A stretch of DNA of 64,000 nucleotides, taken from Eumeta japonica. Its lineage: Eukaryota > Arthropoda > Insecta > Lepidoptera > Psychidae. Location of the stretch: NCBI GenBank assembly GCA_005406025.1, contig BGZK01000882.1:124001-188000 (forward strand), written 5' to 3'. Positions 11,769 through 24,500 of this stretch are shown here, in pieces. The notes under the pieces were generated by a model that saw only the letters and a program-made list of their open reading frames with translations, searched no databases and was not told the DNA's origin. Every line of letters begins with the position of its first letter. Position 1 is the first letter of the stretch. Both the position numbers and the translations under genes were made by a program.

Positions 11769-12446
11769 AAATGGAAATAAAAGATGATGAAATATTATCT
11801 TGAAATTGTATAATACATAAGTCGTGAAAAAAGTTTTACTGACCTTATATTTAAGTAAAACAATTGTAATAATAGCATACCTATGAATAAATGTGTAAAA
11901 CAAAGACCATGTAGCACATTTTTTTTTAAATATGTTAAAGTTTTCTTTATTACTATTTTGTTTTCTTTTTCAAATATATGCAAAGTATATAAATCCTTGA
12001 TACCGCCATCTCTCAATGAAATTATGCATTAAATTATTCTTTGATAAGTGCTATTTTTACACGGTCTAAAGCAATATTATCACAAATCGCGAGTTACGAT
12101 TCTATAATACCACTCTATATTCTTCTCCATGGAGCATCCCATAAAAAATTAAAGTATGGTATGTCGCTACTATACAATGGGTTTACAAAAAAAAACTTTG
12201 ACATCAAATTACAACTGCACATTCGTATTAGAGACACTAATATCCAAATAAATAATCGTCAAAAATCGAAACTTTCAATAATTCACATTGTATGTTCTGG
12301 TCTCGAAACAGTTAATTAATTAACTGAGAAATAAGTACTAGGTACACATGTCAAAATTAGACCTCAAATATGCTGGATCAGCTTTGCTTGATTTTAAACT
12401 CAATTTCGCAAAGCAAGGACCCGTCTTTATAGCTGCAGATATTGCA
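11769..12446. other. no recognisable feature
   Basis: AT-rich sequence between the mariner remnant and the TA-flanked element. The single ORF at 12041-12319 shows no known motif and is probably chance. Confidence 0.4.
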
Positions 12447-12448
12447 TA

Positions 12449-12489
12449 TACCGGGTGTAAGGGACAGCCCTCCGCAAACTGATAGGGTG
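12449..12489 (+). repeat. left terminal inverted repeat of the DD41D element
   Basis: Begins taccgggtgtaagggacagc and ends tgatagggtg. It matches the reverse complement of 14427-14467 with two mismatches. Confidence 0.9.
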
Positions 12490-12796
12490 CATTCGGACCC
12501 TTATTTTGAATCAAAATCCACTGGAAATTTTCACAAGAACAAAAAAATGTTTTTTTTTTCAGTTAAAACTACTTTATTTCTATGTAAAATCACATTTTCT
12601 GTACGCAGCATTCCATTTTTGTAAATAAAACAGGTAAAATAAAAAAAGCAGCAATGGGTCTTTAAATTACTTTAACGAAAAACACACGGAATCAGCTGTT
12701 CTACTATCTGCCTAGCTAACGAGTTCACGCTGTCACGCCCGGCGCGGCGCGCGGGGCAGGGCAGCGGCGGCGGCCATCAGTCGCGCGTCGGCTCCT

Positions 12797-13863
12797 TTGA
12801 ATTTTTTCTATTCGTACCGCGATCCATCTGACTCCCGTATAATTACCAGTGCCTATCAACGCGTGCTAGAGAACCGTCCCATCGTTCCTAATCAGGAAGG
12901 TGCCGGAAGACCAGTTAGGAGTGAAGCCCAGGAAAGGGTTTTAGACTTAGTCCGTCAAAAACCGCGCCTAAGCACACGCACCGCAGCTCGATTGTTGCGG
13001 CGGAATCATGAAGCCCGGGTCTCACACTGATCCGTGCACAAAATATTGCGAAGGGATCGGCAACGTCCGTACGTGATACACAAAGTCCAAGCCCTATTAC
13101 CCCGCGATCGTGGTCATCGAGTAGCGTACTGCCGGTGGTTACGGGCTGAACAGCTCCGAGATCCAAGTTTTGTCTCTCATGTGATATGGACTGATGAGTC
13201 AACTTTTACGCGGAATGATATGTGGAATCGTCGAAATGCTCATTACTAGACACATACCAACCCGTTCGAGATTCGAGAGTCCGGACACCAAACGCGTTGG
13301 TCAGTAAATGTTTGGGCAGGAATTTATGGTGATAAAATCCTTGAGTGTTTCTTCCCGCGCGTATGAATGGCCCGAGCTATCTCGAATTCCTTCGTGACGA
13401 CCTGGACAGGGAACTAGAGACCCTCCGTAATGAGCTGGACGTGGAATGGGAAGCCCTGGAAGATCTACCGCTTGCGCATTTGCCGATGATCGGGTTCCAG
13501 CATGACGGGGCTCCTCCGCACATAACGCTCCCCGTGCGTTCCCATTTAAACGCCACCTTTCCCAATCGCTGGCTTGGTAGATTTAGATCTCAACCGTGGC
13601 CAGCACGATCACCAGACTTAACGCCATTAGACTTCTTTTTGTGGGGCTATGTTAAGGAAAGAGTGTTTGTTAATGCATGCGAAAGTGAGCAATAAATGCA
13701 AGACCGCATCACAAACACCTTCCAGCAGTTGCGTAAGAACTGCAACGAATATTCCAGGTTGCTGCCTCGCCAACACGCGGAAACCCTGCGCCGTGCCAAT
13801 GTGTGTGAACGCCTCGGTGGAGGCCACTTCGAGTCGTATCTCATACGACCAGAGCGATTTTAA
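12797..13863 (+). pseudogene. DD41D-type Tc1/mariner transposase, broken
   Basis: This transposase belongs to a large IS630-Tc1-mariner branch common in arthropods and often annotated 'Tc3-like'. The N-terminal helix-turn-helix part is seen as GRPVRSEAQERVLDLV and PRLSTRTAARLLRR. An in-frame TGA at 13028-13030 follows, then SVHKILRRDRQRPYVIHKVQ. The first catalytic Asp is in HVIWTDESTF (near 13190). After a TAG at 13247-13249 comes SVNVWAGIYGDKILE, and a frameshift near 13345 leads to GPSYLEFLRDDLDRELE. The second Asp is in GFQHDGAPPH and the third in SPDLTPLDFFLWG. I count 41 residues between these two, hence DD41D. A TAA at 13693-13695 breaks the tail, which otherwise runs to a conserved GGHFE-type end and stops at 13861-13863. 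There are three in-frame stops and one frameshift, and the start is not identified. Confidence 0.85.
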
Positions 13864-13867
13864 GGTA

Positions 13868-13936
13868 GTATTTTCTTTAATTTCTAATTTCATTTTCTTT
13901 AATTTCTAATTTCATTTTCTTTAATTTCTAATTTTA
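13868..13936 (+). repeat. three-copy tandem repeat, about 21 bp
   Basis: The unit ttaatttctaatttcatttt is repeated about three times just downstream of the transposase stop. It lies inside the DD41D element. Confidence 0.8.
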
Positions 13937-14426
13937 TGTGTTCATTATTTAAATTGAAAAATTGACGCGTGTTTTTTTGTATGCAACATTTGTGTGGCTG
14001 TTGGTCGCTTAAAGTACGATTTCCACTGAGAGGCCGCGGGGCCGGCCGCGACGGAGCGCATGTTGCAATTTGCTAAACGAAATTGAAACATCCGTAAAGT
14101 AGTTAAGTTCCTTAGTTGCATGCAATTTGCGCAGCTTGGAAGGCGACCAGCTATTCTCGGACTCAGCGGGAGCCGCCCGGCACCTCGCGCATGCGTAAGC
14201 ATCTGCCGCGACGCGTTACTTTGCGCAGTGCGCCGGTCTGGGAAAATCGTACTTAAGTCCACGGCGACGGGCGGCCGACAATTCGCTGTGCTGTGCGCCC
14301 GCGTGATTTAAAAATGGTAGCGATACATTGCGTAGGAGGTGATAAAACAAATCAGTTTTCTTGGATTCCCTTAACTTTCCTGAAATAATTTCATGCGCGG
14401 ATCGTCTTAATATAATACACTGAGTT

Positions 14427-14467
14427 CACTCTATCAGTTTGCGGAAGGCTGTCCCTTACACCCGGTA
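14427..14467 (-). repeat. right terminal inverted repeat of the DD41D element
   Basis: Inverse partner of 12449-12489, followed by the TA duplication at 14468-14469. Confidence 0.9.
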
Positions 14468-14469
14468 TA

Positions 14470-15349
14470 TTTATATATATAGGTTTTGGTGTGTATACAT
14501 ATAGATTAATATCATGTATAAGCGAATTCGGGCAATTCAAATGTGCACACGAATGCCTAAACAGAGTTGATGTGCGGCGCCAGCGCGGACAATACGAGCA
14601 ACAACGAGAGTAATATCCACGTCTAATAAACACATCAAATTGCTGATTCGCGATATAATAATATTATTAAATATTAATTAGTGTGACAAAGCATTAACTG
14701 TGATTGAATATAGAAATTACTTTATATACAAAATTAATTCATATTATACTTGAATATTTTCTAATATAGTGTATGTTCATTCCATCTGAGTAACCACAAA
14801 CAATGAAGTCAGATGATGCAGCCCACGGTTAGGCAAAGTCCGACATAATTTAAGCCACCACCACGAAAGTTGCCATTACATGTGGTTATTTCATATAAAG
14901 AGTTTTATGTTGTCCACTTTGTTATAACTCGCCACTAGATGGCGTATAGCGCATCAACTTCTATACTGTTCAACCGAAAGCCATGAAAATTGGTATATGC
15001 AGGTATTTAAAAATAGAGATTTTTTTGATTTAAGCATACATGTTTACAACACACATCCGACTTCGATATATAAAATAAAGAAATTCATAACATTTCCACG
15101 CAAATGGAGCAGTAAGCATATAGTTTACGGACATGCCATCTACCGGACACTGTTTGTGTTCAACACTATTAAAGTTTTACAGGTACCTACATTTGTTTGC
15201 AATGCGACATGTAAATGATAACATTACGAAAACTAAATATGAAAAGTAATTCATAACTACATTATAAAGTTTCATTCTTTGTACCCACATTTTTTTTTTC
15301 TATTTAATAATATAGAACTATAATAAACTGTTTCTAAATAAAAACTTAC
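14470..15349. other. probable crm intron or 3' flank, no exon recognised
   Basis: The crm exon at 15350 ends in a splice donor, so this stretch should be intron. I searched the minus strand for the conserved CRAMP1 C-terminus here and below and did not see it. Confidence 0.4.
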
Positions 15350-15505
15350 TAGCCAAATTGTCTTGCACTATCACTTTTGAATCCTCTTGTAGATTTATGT
15401 CTGACTGAGATTCTTTTTCCTTTGCTGACACAGGTAATTCGTCACTAGTTTTCATTATTGCTTTTACTTCTGAATCATCATCTATGGTTTCTTCTTCGGG
15501 CGTGT
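15350..15505 (-). CDS. crm: crm exon O (last exon found)
   Basis: The acceptor is atattattccag and the donor TTGGCTA|gtaagt. It encodes an acidic stretch beginning TPEEETIDDDSEVKAIMKTS. It ends in a donor in phase 1, so at least one more exon is expected at lower coordinates or before base 1. Confidence 0.8.
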
Positions 15506-18500
15506 CTGGAATAATATGAAAATAATTAAAAAATCGACGTTAAGTTCGTTTTTATATGTAAGTAGCTGTTAACTACATTATTCTATAAAAAATACTCTAT
15601 ACCATAAATAACAATTATAACTACGAAACATCAACAATGATCATATGGAGGCATTTAATTTAGCCAATTTTAATGTACATTTCTGTAATAGGAGCTATCC
15701 GCTCGCAGCTACACCAACTGGAGAAAGATTCATTCTTTTATTATTTATATCGGAAGACCTCGATATCATTGATGCTGATTTGTCTTATATTCTATTCCAG
15801 TTCCGGTCCACCAGTTAGATTATTACTTTTCATAATAATATTTAGTGTCACCCTACATCTATGAATATGGCATACTTTATTCATTGTTGAGAAATGTTGT
15901 CTTGTTACCAAAAAAGCTGTGCAGTGTGCACAAAATTTCAACCCAATTGGTTCAATAAAACTGGTTTAAAAGCAGTTGCAAAATTTGACATAAAATGACA
16001 AATTAACAAATGAAATTGAATAAAAGTAAAACATAAATCTACTGATATCCGTGCTCATTTTGAGTAATCTCAATCATATTTCCTATACGAAAAGCTACAA
16101 AAAAAGAATTGTATATTCTCTTGCAACAAGAAGTATAATACTTATTCTTGTGTGACTACCTAAAGTATTGTCTGCATACCTAATTATTCAGATTAAAGCT
16201 AAATGTTTCCTCTGTTTCTAATAAGTCATATTTTTGTTAAATTCTAAATCATTTACGATATGAGTTTTTTTTTAATATTAACTTCATTCAATATAAAAAT
16301 ACGATATAATAATTATTTGAGAATCACCTGTTTTAGGTGAGAACAACGACTTCCCAGAATCATTCTTATCATCTTCTTCAAAGCAGTACTGACTATCCGG
16401 TTGACTTAATACATAGACATAAGACTTGCTGGTGCTGTAACAAATGAAAACACACAATAATGTACAACAATTCTTAATCTACAATTTTGTGATACTTTAA
16501 TTCGAATTTCAAAGTGTGTTTTTACACCTTTTTAAAACATTTTTCTGTACATGGAAAATGATACAGGCTGTTACATAAAGAGTTAAAATTGCAATTGAAT
16601 GAAATACAATGATATTTCATAAGACCTGGTGTTGAGAAGGAAATTTCAAAGCTATACATACATATTTGCTGATATTTAATCTCAAGCGCTTTTACTTTCG
16701 TTTGTCATGTATTTTGTAAATTTGCTTTACTACGTTATGTCTCGAATCAGGGGAAAAATCAAACAGAATTAAAAAACAACAGCTACAAACTTAATTAAAT
16801 CTTAAATTGTCTTGAGATTCCGGATTGAATTGGAAATGTTATTTTACACTCCTATGCGATACATGCAATAAAATTACGCGCGTATTTTGACAGCTGCCAG
16901 TGAATCTATGTTTGAAATTACTATTAAATGAATCAAATTTTACGAACAGTTGAACTTTTCAGAAAATTGTAAATATAATTGCAGCTGTATTTGGTGGATA
17001 CATGTACCCTATTTTGTAATAATTAATTAGTTTATATAAAGTTTGCGGGCAATATGGTAAGCATATAAACAGAAATTATAGGCATATCTAATATATGGAC
17101 ATTAAATATGGAATTTGAATGGCCGCGTTTGTACATGTAAATGTTTATCCTGTATTTCATTTTCATAATCGTCTCCTTAGGTATTAATATAATTTAGGAA
17201 AAAATACGGTATATTCTTTACGCTAAGTAGTTACTTAGCTAGAGTTCAATGGTTCGCATATGGTTGGCAAACTAACAAATAAATGATACTCACTCGGTTG
17301 TAACAGTAGTAGGCTTAGGCAAAATCTTTCGAGGTGCTGCAGGTGTATTGGGTACAATTTTCACTGGTATTAGATCTGTAAAAAAAAAATAAGAAAAGTG
17401 AATACCAGCCTAGCGTATTAATACACATTAGCGTTAGACACTATTTAATTTCTTTTCATCTATAAAAATTTTTGGTTTAATTTTCACAACATAAACAAAA
17501 TTATAAAACACAATAAGCCCTTATAAACCAGTGCAAGTTGAACTAGTGTGGAGGGTTCAATACAATAAATACTTTATCAAGCATGTTTTTTTATCTAACC
17601 TAATTTTGTTTCTGGTAACTAAAACAAATGCAAATGTAAGTTTATACGCACAATATTTGAAGATTTACCATTATATTTTAAACTTCTTTCATATTTTGTT
17701 ATAATATTTAAATAAGGTATAGTATAGAAGTAAGTACATTTTCTGTATTTATTTAAAATTTTAAACTTATTATTTTGGAAGATAAAGGGGAAAATAATCA
17801 CTTGTCATATATTTTCTAAAACAAATAAAATTATTTATTTTTAGATTACAATAAAACTGTTGAAAACTATGTTCTAAACTAAACAATTAAATTAGAGAAT
17901 AATTGCCTTAAAAATATTCCAGAATAACAGTTTATATTCATTGTTTTTAGAACGTAAACAACTTCTATGTCTGTTTACATTTTGAACAAATATTGCTTGG
18001 TTAGAATGTTCCAGAATGCCATAAATTTTGCTTCTTTAGGTCGAACGTGATTTTTACATGAATAAAATATTTTAATTAAAAAAATGTCGAATAGATTATA
18101 ATTTCCCTGCTAAATGTACTTTTGATTATCGAAAATCTTCAACACCTCGTTTTTCGACAAGTGGTGTTTGAAGATTTTGATTCTATAAAGGTGTGGGTCT
18201 TCTGATTGATGTGACAAAACTTCAGGAAGAAAATTTGTAATTAAAAATAATGACGTTAAAAACACATTACTAGAAATTGTACAGCATAGAAATCACTGTT
18301 TTGCTAATAAAATTAGGGATCAAATGGTGTAGAATCGTTAGTCGATATCAGCACTCGTTACTATAAAGACTGCTATTATCATTACTATAAGAGAAAAACT
18401 GAATCTACGGAAGCAAAGAAAAAATTGCAAGCTTCATTGCATGCTTTCTACGAATTTATTGAAAACAGCAATGACAGTTAATTTACTGTTGGCCACCAAT

Positions 18501-21500
18501 GCCACATTCATACAAGCCAACGGAAAAATAACATTGTTGAAACATGTAAATAATAATTATGATGATAGTATCATGATAGTATCTTCATTTACGACTCATC
18601 AGATTGAGATATAACTGTTTGTTACTATAGTGTGACGAAACACTGTCCGACATTTGGTACAATATATGCATCGTGAAGCAGACAAAAGCGCTGAAAATAT
18701 TCGTATTATAAAAACTGATGCGAAATCGGTTCAATAACAAATAAAAGGTTTTAAATATAACTATAAACAGCTATTCTTCTAAAAAATTCGTGGATTGTGT
18801 GACATACCAAAATATCACAAGATTATTTTTGGATGAAGTTATATTGTTTAATGCTAAGAAGAAACAAAAAAAAAGAAGACTGGTACACGTTAGAAGAAAA
18901 TCGAGTGAACGCCGTGACAATGACAAAAATCTACTAGATGATACTCCTTCTGTTACTCTAGCTCCTAACAGACAACGATTTATCTGATAATTAAAATGTT
19001 ATCAGTAAAATTAAAAATTGAGAAAATCGCAAAATCAATAATGCGAGCTATGCGCCCGAAATTAGTCTTGTCTACACTACACTTAGCAACGGGAATTTAT
19101 TTAAATCGTAAATGCGGTTCTAAAAGTGTTACCAAAATTATGGCAAAGTTGGGTGTCTGTGCGTCGTACTACCATAGTATCGTTTTGCATGAGATTTCAG
19201 CACTAAAATCCAGTGTGATTAAAATAGACTTTGCACCTAGTTCAATACTTTACAATGCTGATTATAACCATCAACCACTGGTAAAGTTATAAAATTAGAC
19301 CAGTTAGAAACTGCGTCACAAATATTCTAAGAAAGAAAAATAAATTTTGGCGAGTTACCAACAGATTAATTTTCTTTAGTGTCTGTTGTGTTCGTCGATG
19401 TAAGCGGATTGAAATTTGGTGATTTATCATGAAACATTTAAGTAATTTATTGAACTCACATTTTAGTCCAATAAAATCTCCCATTAAACATGATCTCATC
19501 AGTTTTGGCGCAATATGTAAAAACATGTTCCTAATTACATAAATAAAGATACTATAAAAGAAATTTTAATTTAAATTGACGGGAAAGGGATGAAAAAAAG
19601 AAAAAAAAAAAAGAGTAGAAAAATGTGTTTTTTCAAAATGACTCGATAACGGTGAGAAATATAAAAAAACTTTCAAGTAAAAGTTGTAGGAAAAAAATTC
19701 TATGCAAAAAAGGTCCTTTTCAATTTTTCATTAGTTATCTGCTTATATAAGTGACGCGCGCGCTGTGTGATATAGGGCCGTAATAATTTGAACAATTTAT
19801 TTCAAATTAGTTCACGAGACAAATTTGTTTTTAGTGATTTGCAACGAAACTAAAGCAGATAATGAAAAATTGAAAAGGACCTTTTTAAAGTAGAATTTTT
19901 TTTCCTACAATTTTTACTTGAAACTTGTTTTTATATTTCTCACCGTTATCGAGTTATTTTGAAAAAATGCATTTTTCAACCCTTTTTTATTTTTCTCATC
20001 AAATTTCTTTTATAATATAATTATTTATGTAATTACGAACATATTTTTACATATTGCGCCAAAACTGGTGAGATCATGTTTAATTGGAGATTTTATTGGA
20101 CTATTTGGGGTAGTTATTTACAAGTCAATCTACCAGAGACTAGATTGTCCATGGATCATATTTCCTCGTATGTGTGTCATATGAAGCATCTTGCATACAG
20201 TATTTACAATTTATCAAGGAAAACCGATCAGATTTGCAAATTGTGTGCTTACGCTGTTGACTATGCCCGCCAGATTGAAGAAAATAACAGATTGGAGAAT
20301 GTTATGGCTCGAATTGATGGTTTTCAATAATTGACGTCATGGTTGAAAGCAATCGGAACTATAATGAAAGGGTCAGGTTTAAAAGAATTCGACTAGACGC
20401 ATCCGGAGCACGCACGGCGATTAGACGCATCGAAGAATCGAGTCTTCGGATGCGTCTAATCGCCGTGCGTGCTTGTCCAGAACAGCCCGCTGACGACGCG
20501 ATATGGCCTGTTATATAACAACACATATGATGCTCCGATGTTGTCGACCTTGAGCTAATCACAAACACAAACAACCACTCAAAAATGTTCAACTCTCTAG
20601 ATCCCTTGATGGTACAAATAACGTTTGAATGTTTTGAACCTTGGGTTGACCTTCAAACACGCTAACACGGGACAATATATGGTGAGAAGTTAATAATTTA
20701 CAATTATAAAAGTAAATTAGAAATTGTAATGTGAATTAATTAAATTACAATAATTTATTTATGTATGTAATTATAATAATTTATTTATAAATAATAGAAT
20801 TATTATTTAAATAACATCTTTTTGTTCAAAACTCAATACATTATCGAATAGACCCCACGGAGACATACTCAACCAAACGCGTGCACGCGCAAACATGCAA
20901 CTCCTACGCGCGCGCATACACACACCCAAAGACCATACAAACGAACGCGCGCGCTTGCACACACGCACACGCATCCATACAAATGCAAGTGCATTACGAA
21001 CACTTATTTCGATTATTCAAAGCATGTTGATACCTGATAATTTGAAAGAAGACAGTTTAAAATATTTCAGATAAACGAATTGCGGATGCTCCCAGCACAA
21101 TTTTAATTTACGTTAGCTAGCTGTTCAATTTTTAACAGTGGAAATTATCTAAAAAGAAACAGTTAAGAAAGAATACTTACTGTGAATGGGTACTTTGGGC
21201 AGCAGAGGCAGTGTACGTTGGACGACGACGCGCGAGTCATCGCGGCGGGGCCGACCACGTACCAGCCGTGGCAACTCGTTGAGTCCAATGGGTTTTAACT
21301 GTTACATAAAATTTAGAGTACTTGAGACAACTGACTTTACTCGGCGTCTTTAGAGTTTGCCTTGAGAATATGATCATTTAGAATGGGAAAGATTACTTAT
21401 ATTCATTTCCAACAAAGTACATAATATACAACACGAGATAATATATGAAATTTACTTGTTACCTATTCTCATATTAATGTTAGATAGTGCCATTTTAGTT

Positions 21501-24500
21501 GATAAAGTTACATTAAGCCTAGTCGTACCTCGATATTACATCTAATAGCATAACAACAAAGCAATTAACTCAAAATGTTAAAAATAGTATTAGAAACTCA
21601 ACATTAGAAAAAATAATTTTTACTTTTTTTTATAAACCCGAAAAACGTTATAAAAGTACAAATTTTCATCAAAATCTTTAAAACCATTATCAAGATAAAA
21701 TGTATAAATTGATATATATATAAGAATTGCTCACTTAAAGTAATAAAATATGCATATTGGCCATCACTAACTAAATTATTTAAATAACAGTAAAGTGGAA
21801 AATAATGAAAAAATTACATAATAAATTATTTGTATTTAATTCACTACCAACTCCATACATTCTTTTATTTATATTTAAAAACAACTAAAGAAGCAGTGTC
21901 TGCAGTCGACTACATACGTAATTTTAATTTTTTGAAAATATAGATTATTTTAATTAAACAACTATCTTAGTACTTCTGTATTTTAATCTTTTATTTGATA
22001 TTTATTTATCTTAAATAAAAAATAAACACAACACCCTAACATTATCAGGTCATAAATAATTCTCGTCTTTCTAAGCACTCTTCGATCTTGAATAATCTCA
22101 TAATGTCAGCTCTTCATACGCAAATAGTGATAATATATTTAAAATCAACCCTCGCTTCGTATGAATTTTCCGTCAATTACTTGAGACTCGGAGGAGAGGT
22201 TTGGGTAAAAATCACAGAAAACATTAAATTTTAGTGAAATCGTTGCCTATGTCACGTTTTCCTCCTCGCCCGTCACGACAACCGTCCGGCAAGCTAGTGA
22301 CATTTTTATTGCGGTGCTTATATCTATTAATTTTCCAGAATGAAAAAATTTATACCTGTATTCATAGACAAAACTCTGAAAACTTACAAGATATTTCTTA
22401 CCAAAAAATACATGTGATTTTAGGAAGTAGAAGTTAATTTAATACCTCATGACGTACAAAGTTACTAAAAACATCACGTGATTAATGAATGACATCTTAT
22501 TCAAAATTAAAAGTTGAAAGCTCCTATTAGTTTCTTTCTGTTTCTTAAAAAATACACCTTTGTTCTGATAGCTCACAGAAGATAAATAAATTATAGCCAA
22601 ATCAGTGTCATAAAAATATCTTAATATCCAAAATGCTTGTATTTTTTCGTATTTCTCAATGACTATTATTAAAAACTGGTTTTGAGTTTTTTTTTAATAT
22701 TGGACAATCAATCCGGTGTCGTCTGTTAAGTCGGTTCACCTGTAGATTCAACTTCTTAATAAATACTTAATTGTATGATAATCTAAGAAATATTTTATGT
22801 TTTATTCTTTTCCTGATAATTATAATCTAACCTCGGTGTTGTTATTTGGCTTTGGCGCGATAGGCGTCGGATGTCGGAAGAGAGAGTGGTCAGTCTCGTC
22901 CAGACGCATTGAAGTCTGTTGTTTCTGTAAAGAGATTAATTGTATAAGCTTATGCAAATCATGTACCATTGCTCCTCAAAAAAGCCGATGAGTCAATCCA
23001 TGTTATCAACTTCTATATCTACAAATATTCTGATGAACTTTATATATGATATGACATGAAAGTTTTAACATAATGATTTTGCTCACCAATAAAACTAGTG
23101 AATTGGTATTTTCAACAAAAGTTATTAATAATTACTAAAAGATATTATTAAATCATTGTTATTTAGAGTTCAAACACAATGTTTTAAGAATGTAATATTG
23201 TTTCGTAATGTTAATAGACAAAAACATGTAATATTATTGTCAGAAGAAATAACCAGTCTTCCTTTCGTGCAACCTCTTACAAATATAACATTCAAATATT
23301 TGTCTACAAGTTATAGATTAGATTAGATGAAATTTATATATATGGGCAAATCGGGTGGCGGCGAGTAATAGATTCCTGAAAACACTGTTGGATGCAGTTG
23401 TTAGTACAAACTTAATGATTTGCTGTACTATCACGAAACGCATGTAGATATTTGTCATATATGTGTGTGTCGTGGATTGACAAAATTAATACTTGTTACA
23501 ATGTTTGATATAAGCAAAAATACAGTCAAATAATAACTCGAATATTTGGACGATATTAATAATAGAAACACATATTCAAGGGTCAGTGGTGCTTTGTTTA
23601 CTGCAAGACAAGTGTCTAACCTGTTATAGAATAAAAGATTCTATTATCTTTTAATGAAAATATAATTTGACATTTTAGAAGGAAGTAAGGATATAATAGG
23701 AGTATAACGTGCATTTAATACATGTTTTATTTTGCAATCCCATTTCATTTTATTGGACATACCTCAACTATTAGCATTTAAAATCCTTTCTCAACATTAG
23801 TTTTGAAATTTTTTCATCAAGCAAACTGCAAATGCATTACTCTGCTTCAATCTTTTTACTACAGATTGAAACACTTGGACCTAAGCGCATAAAACTAGCT
23901 AAGTCAGATTAGGAGTTAGTAACCTTCATAGTCAAATTTGTAAGTTTGCTTAAAATTAGGGATTCAAACTCGGTACTTTCTGATTCAAATACAATGCCAT
24001 AATCAGCTACTATTAAATCATCTTTACAATTTGATTTATTATTTCATAAAGAATTCTAAAATTGGGTCTGATTTACTAAACAATGCACTTAATTATGTAA
24101 TATTGAAAAGAAACATTTATATTATTCCATTGGAATGTTCCATATATCAATAAAAAGTTTATAAATAAAACTAAATTAACTTAAACTCTTACACACATTT
24201 TTTGTTAAGATATATGATATGATTTAACTTATAATGACCTCATGATGAGGTTTCCTGCGTTGCGAGCAGACATGACCGCATCCGCAACGACCTCCAATAC
24301 TGCCGCCATTGTCTACCATAGACAACAGCCTTCTCAACCTACAAAAAATATACAAATCAAAAATAAATAACGCATATTAAAGTAAATAGATAAGCAAATT
24401 ATTAACAAAACATTAATGAGAGTGACCATTTTACACATTTGAATAATCAGGATTTCATTAAAATTTATTTTCTAAGACTTTTTTCCTCAAATGGCTATAA

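Larger units (their letters stand above)
12449..14467 (+). mobile_element. complete-ended Tc1/mariner-superfamily transposon (DD41D spacing), 2.0 kb
   Basis: The element is bounded by imperfect 41-bp inverted repeats (12449-12489 and 14427-14467, two mismatches). TA dinucleotides lie directly outside both (12447-12448 and 14468-14469), the target duplication expected for the superfamily. Between the repeats lie a GC-rich leader (12721-12792), a broken transposase (12797-13863), a short tandem repeat and a GC-rich trailer (13,990-14,310). The internal GC content is well above that of the AT-rich surroundings. The transposase is inactive as read, but the terminal repeats are well preserved. Confidence 0.85.

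Noticed and set aside
13627..13909. ORFs on both strands at the end of the DD41D transposase
   Set aside because: They are other frames of the transposase tail, which reads clearly in frame to 13863 apart from one stop.
13945..14311. Two GC-rich ORFs on opposite strands
   Set aside because: They lie in the non-coding GC-rich trailer of the transposon; GC-rich sequence has few stops, so open frames are expected by chance.
15673..15864. Plus-strand ORF in the crm intron
   Set aside because: No motif, no splice context, and typical of chance ORFs in this composition.
20408..20472. MicroRNA precursor at the strong hairpin
   Set aside because: The arms are perfectly paired and short, the loop is small and there is no lower stem; animal precursors are longer and imperfect. 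It fits inverted duplication better.
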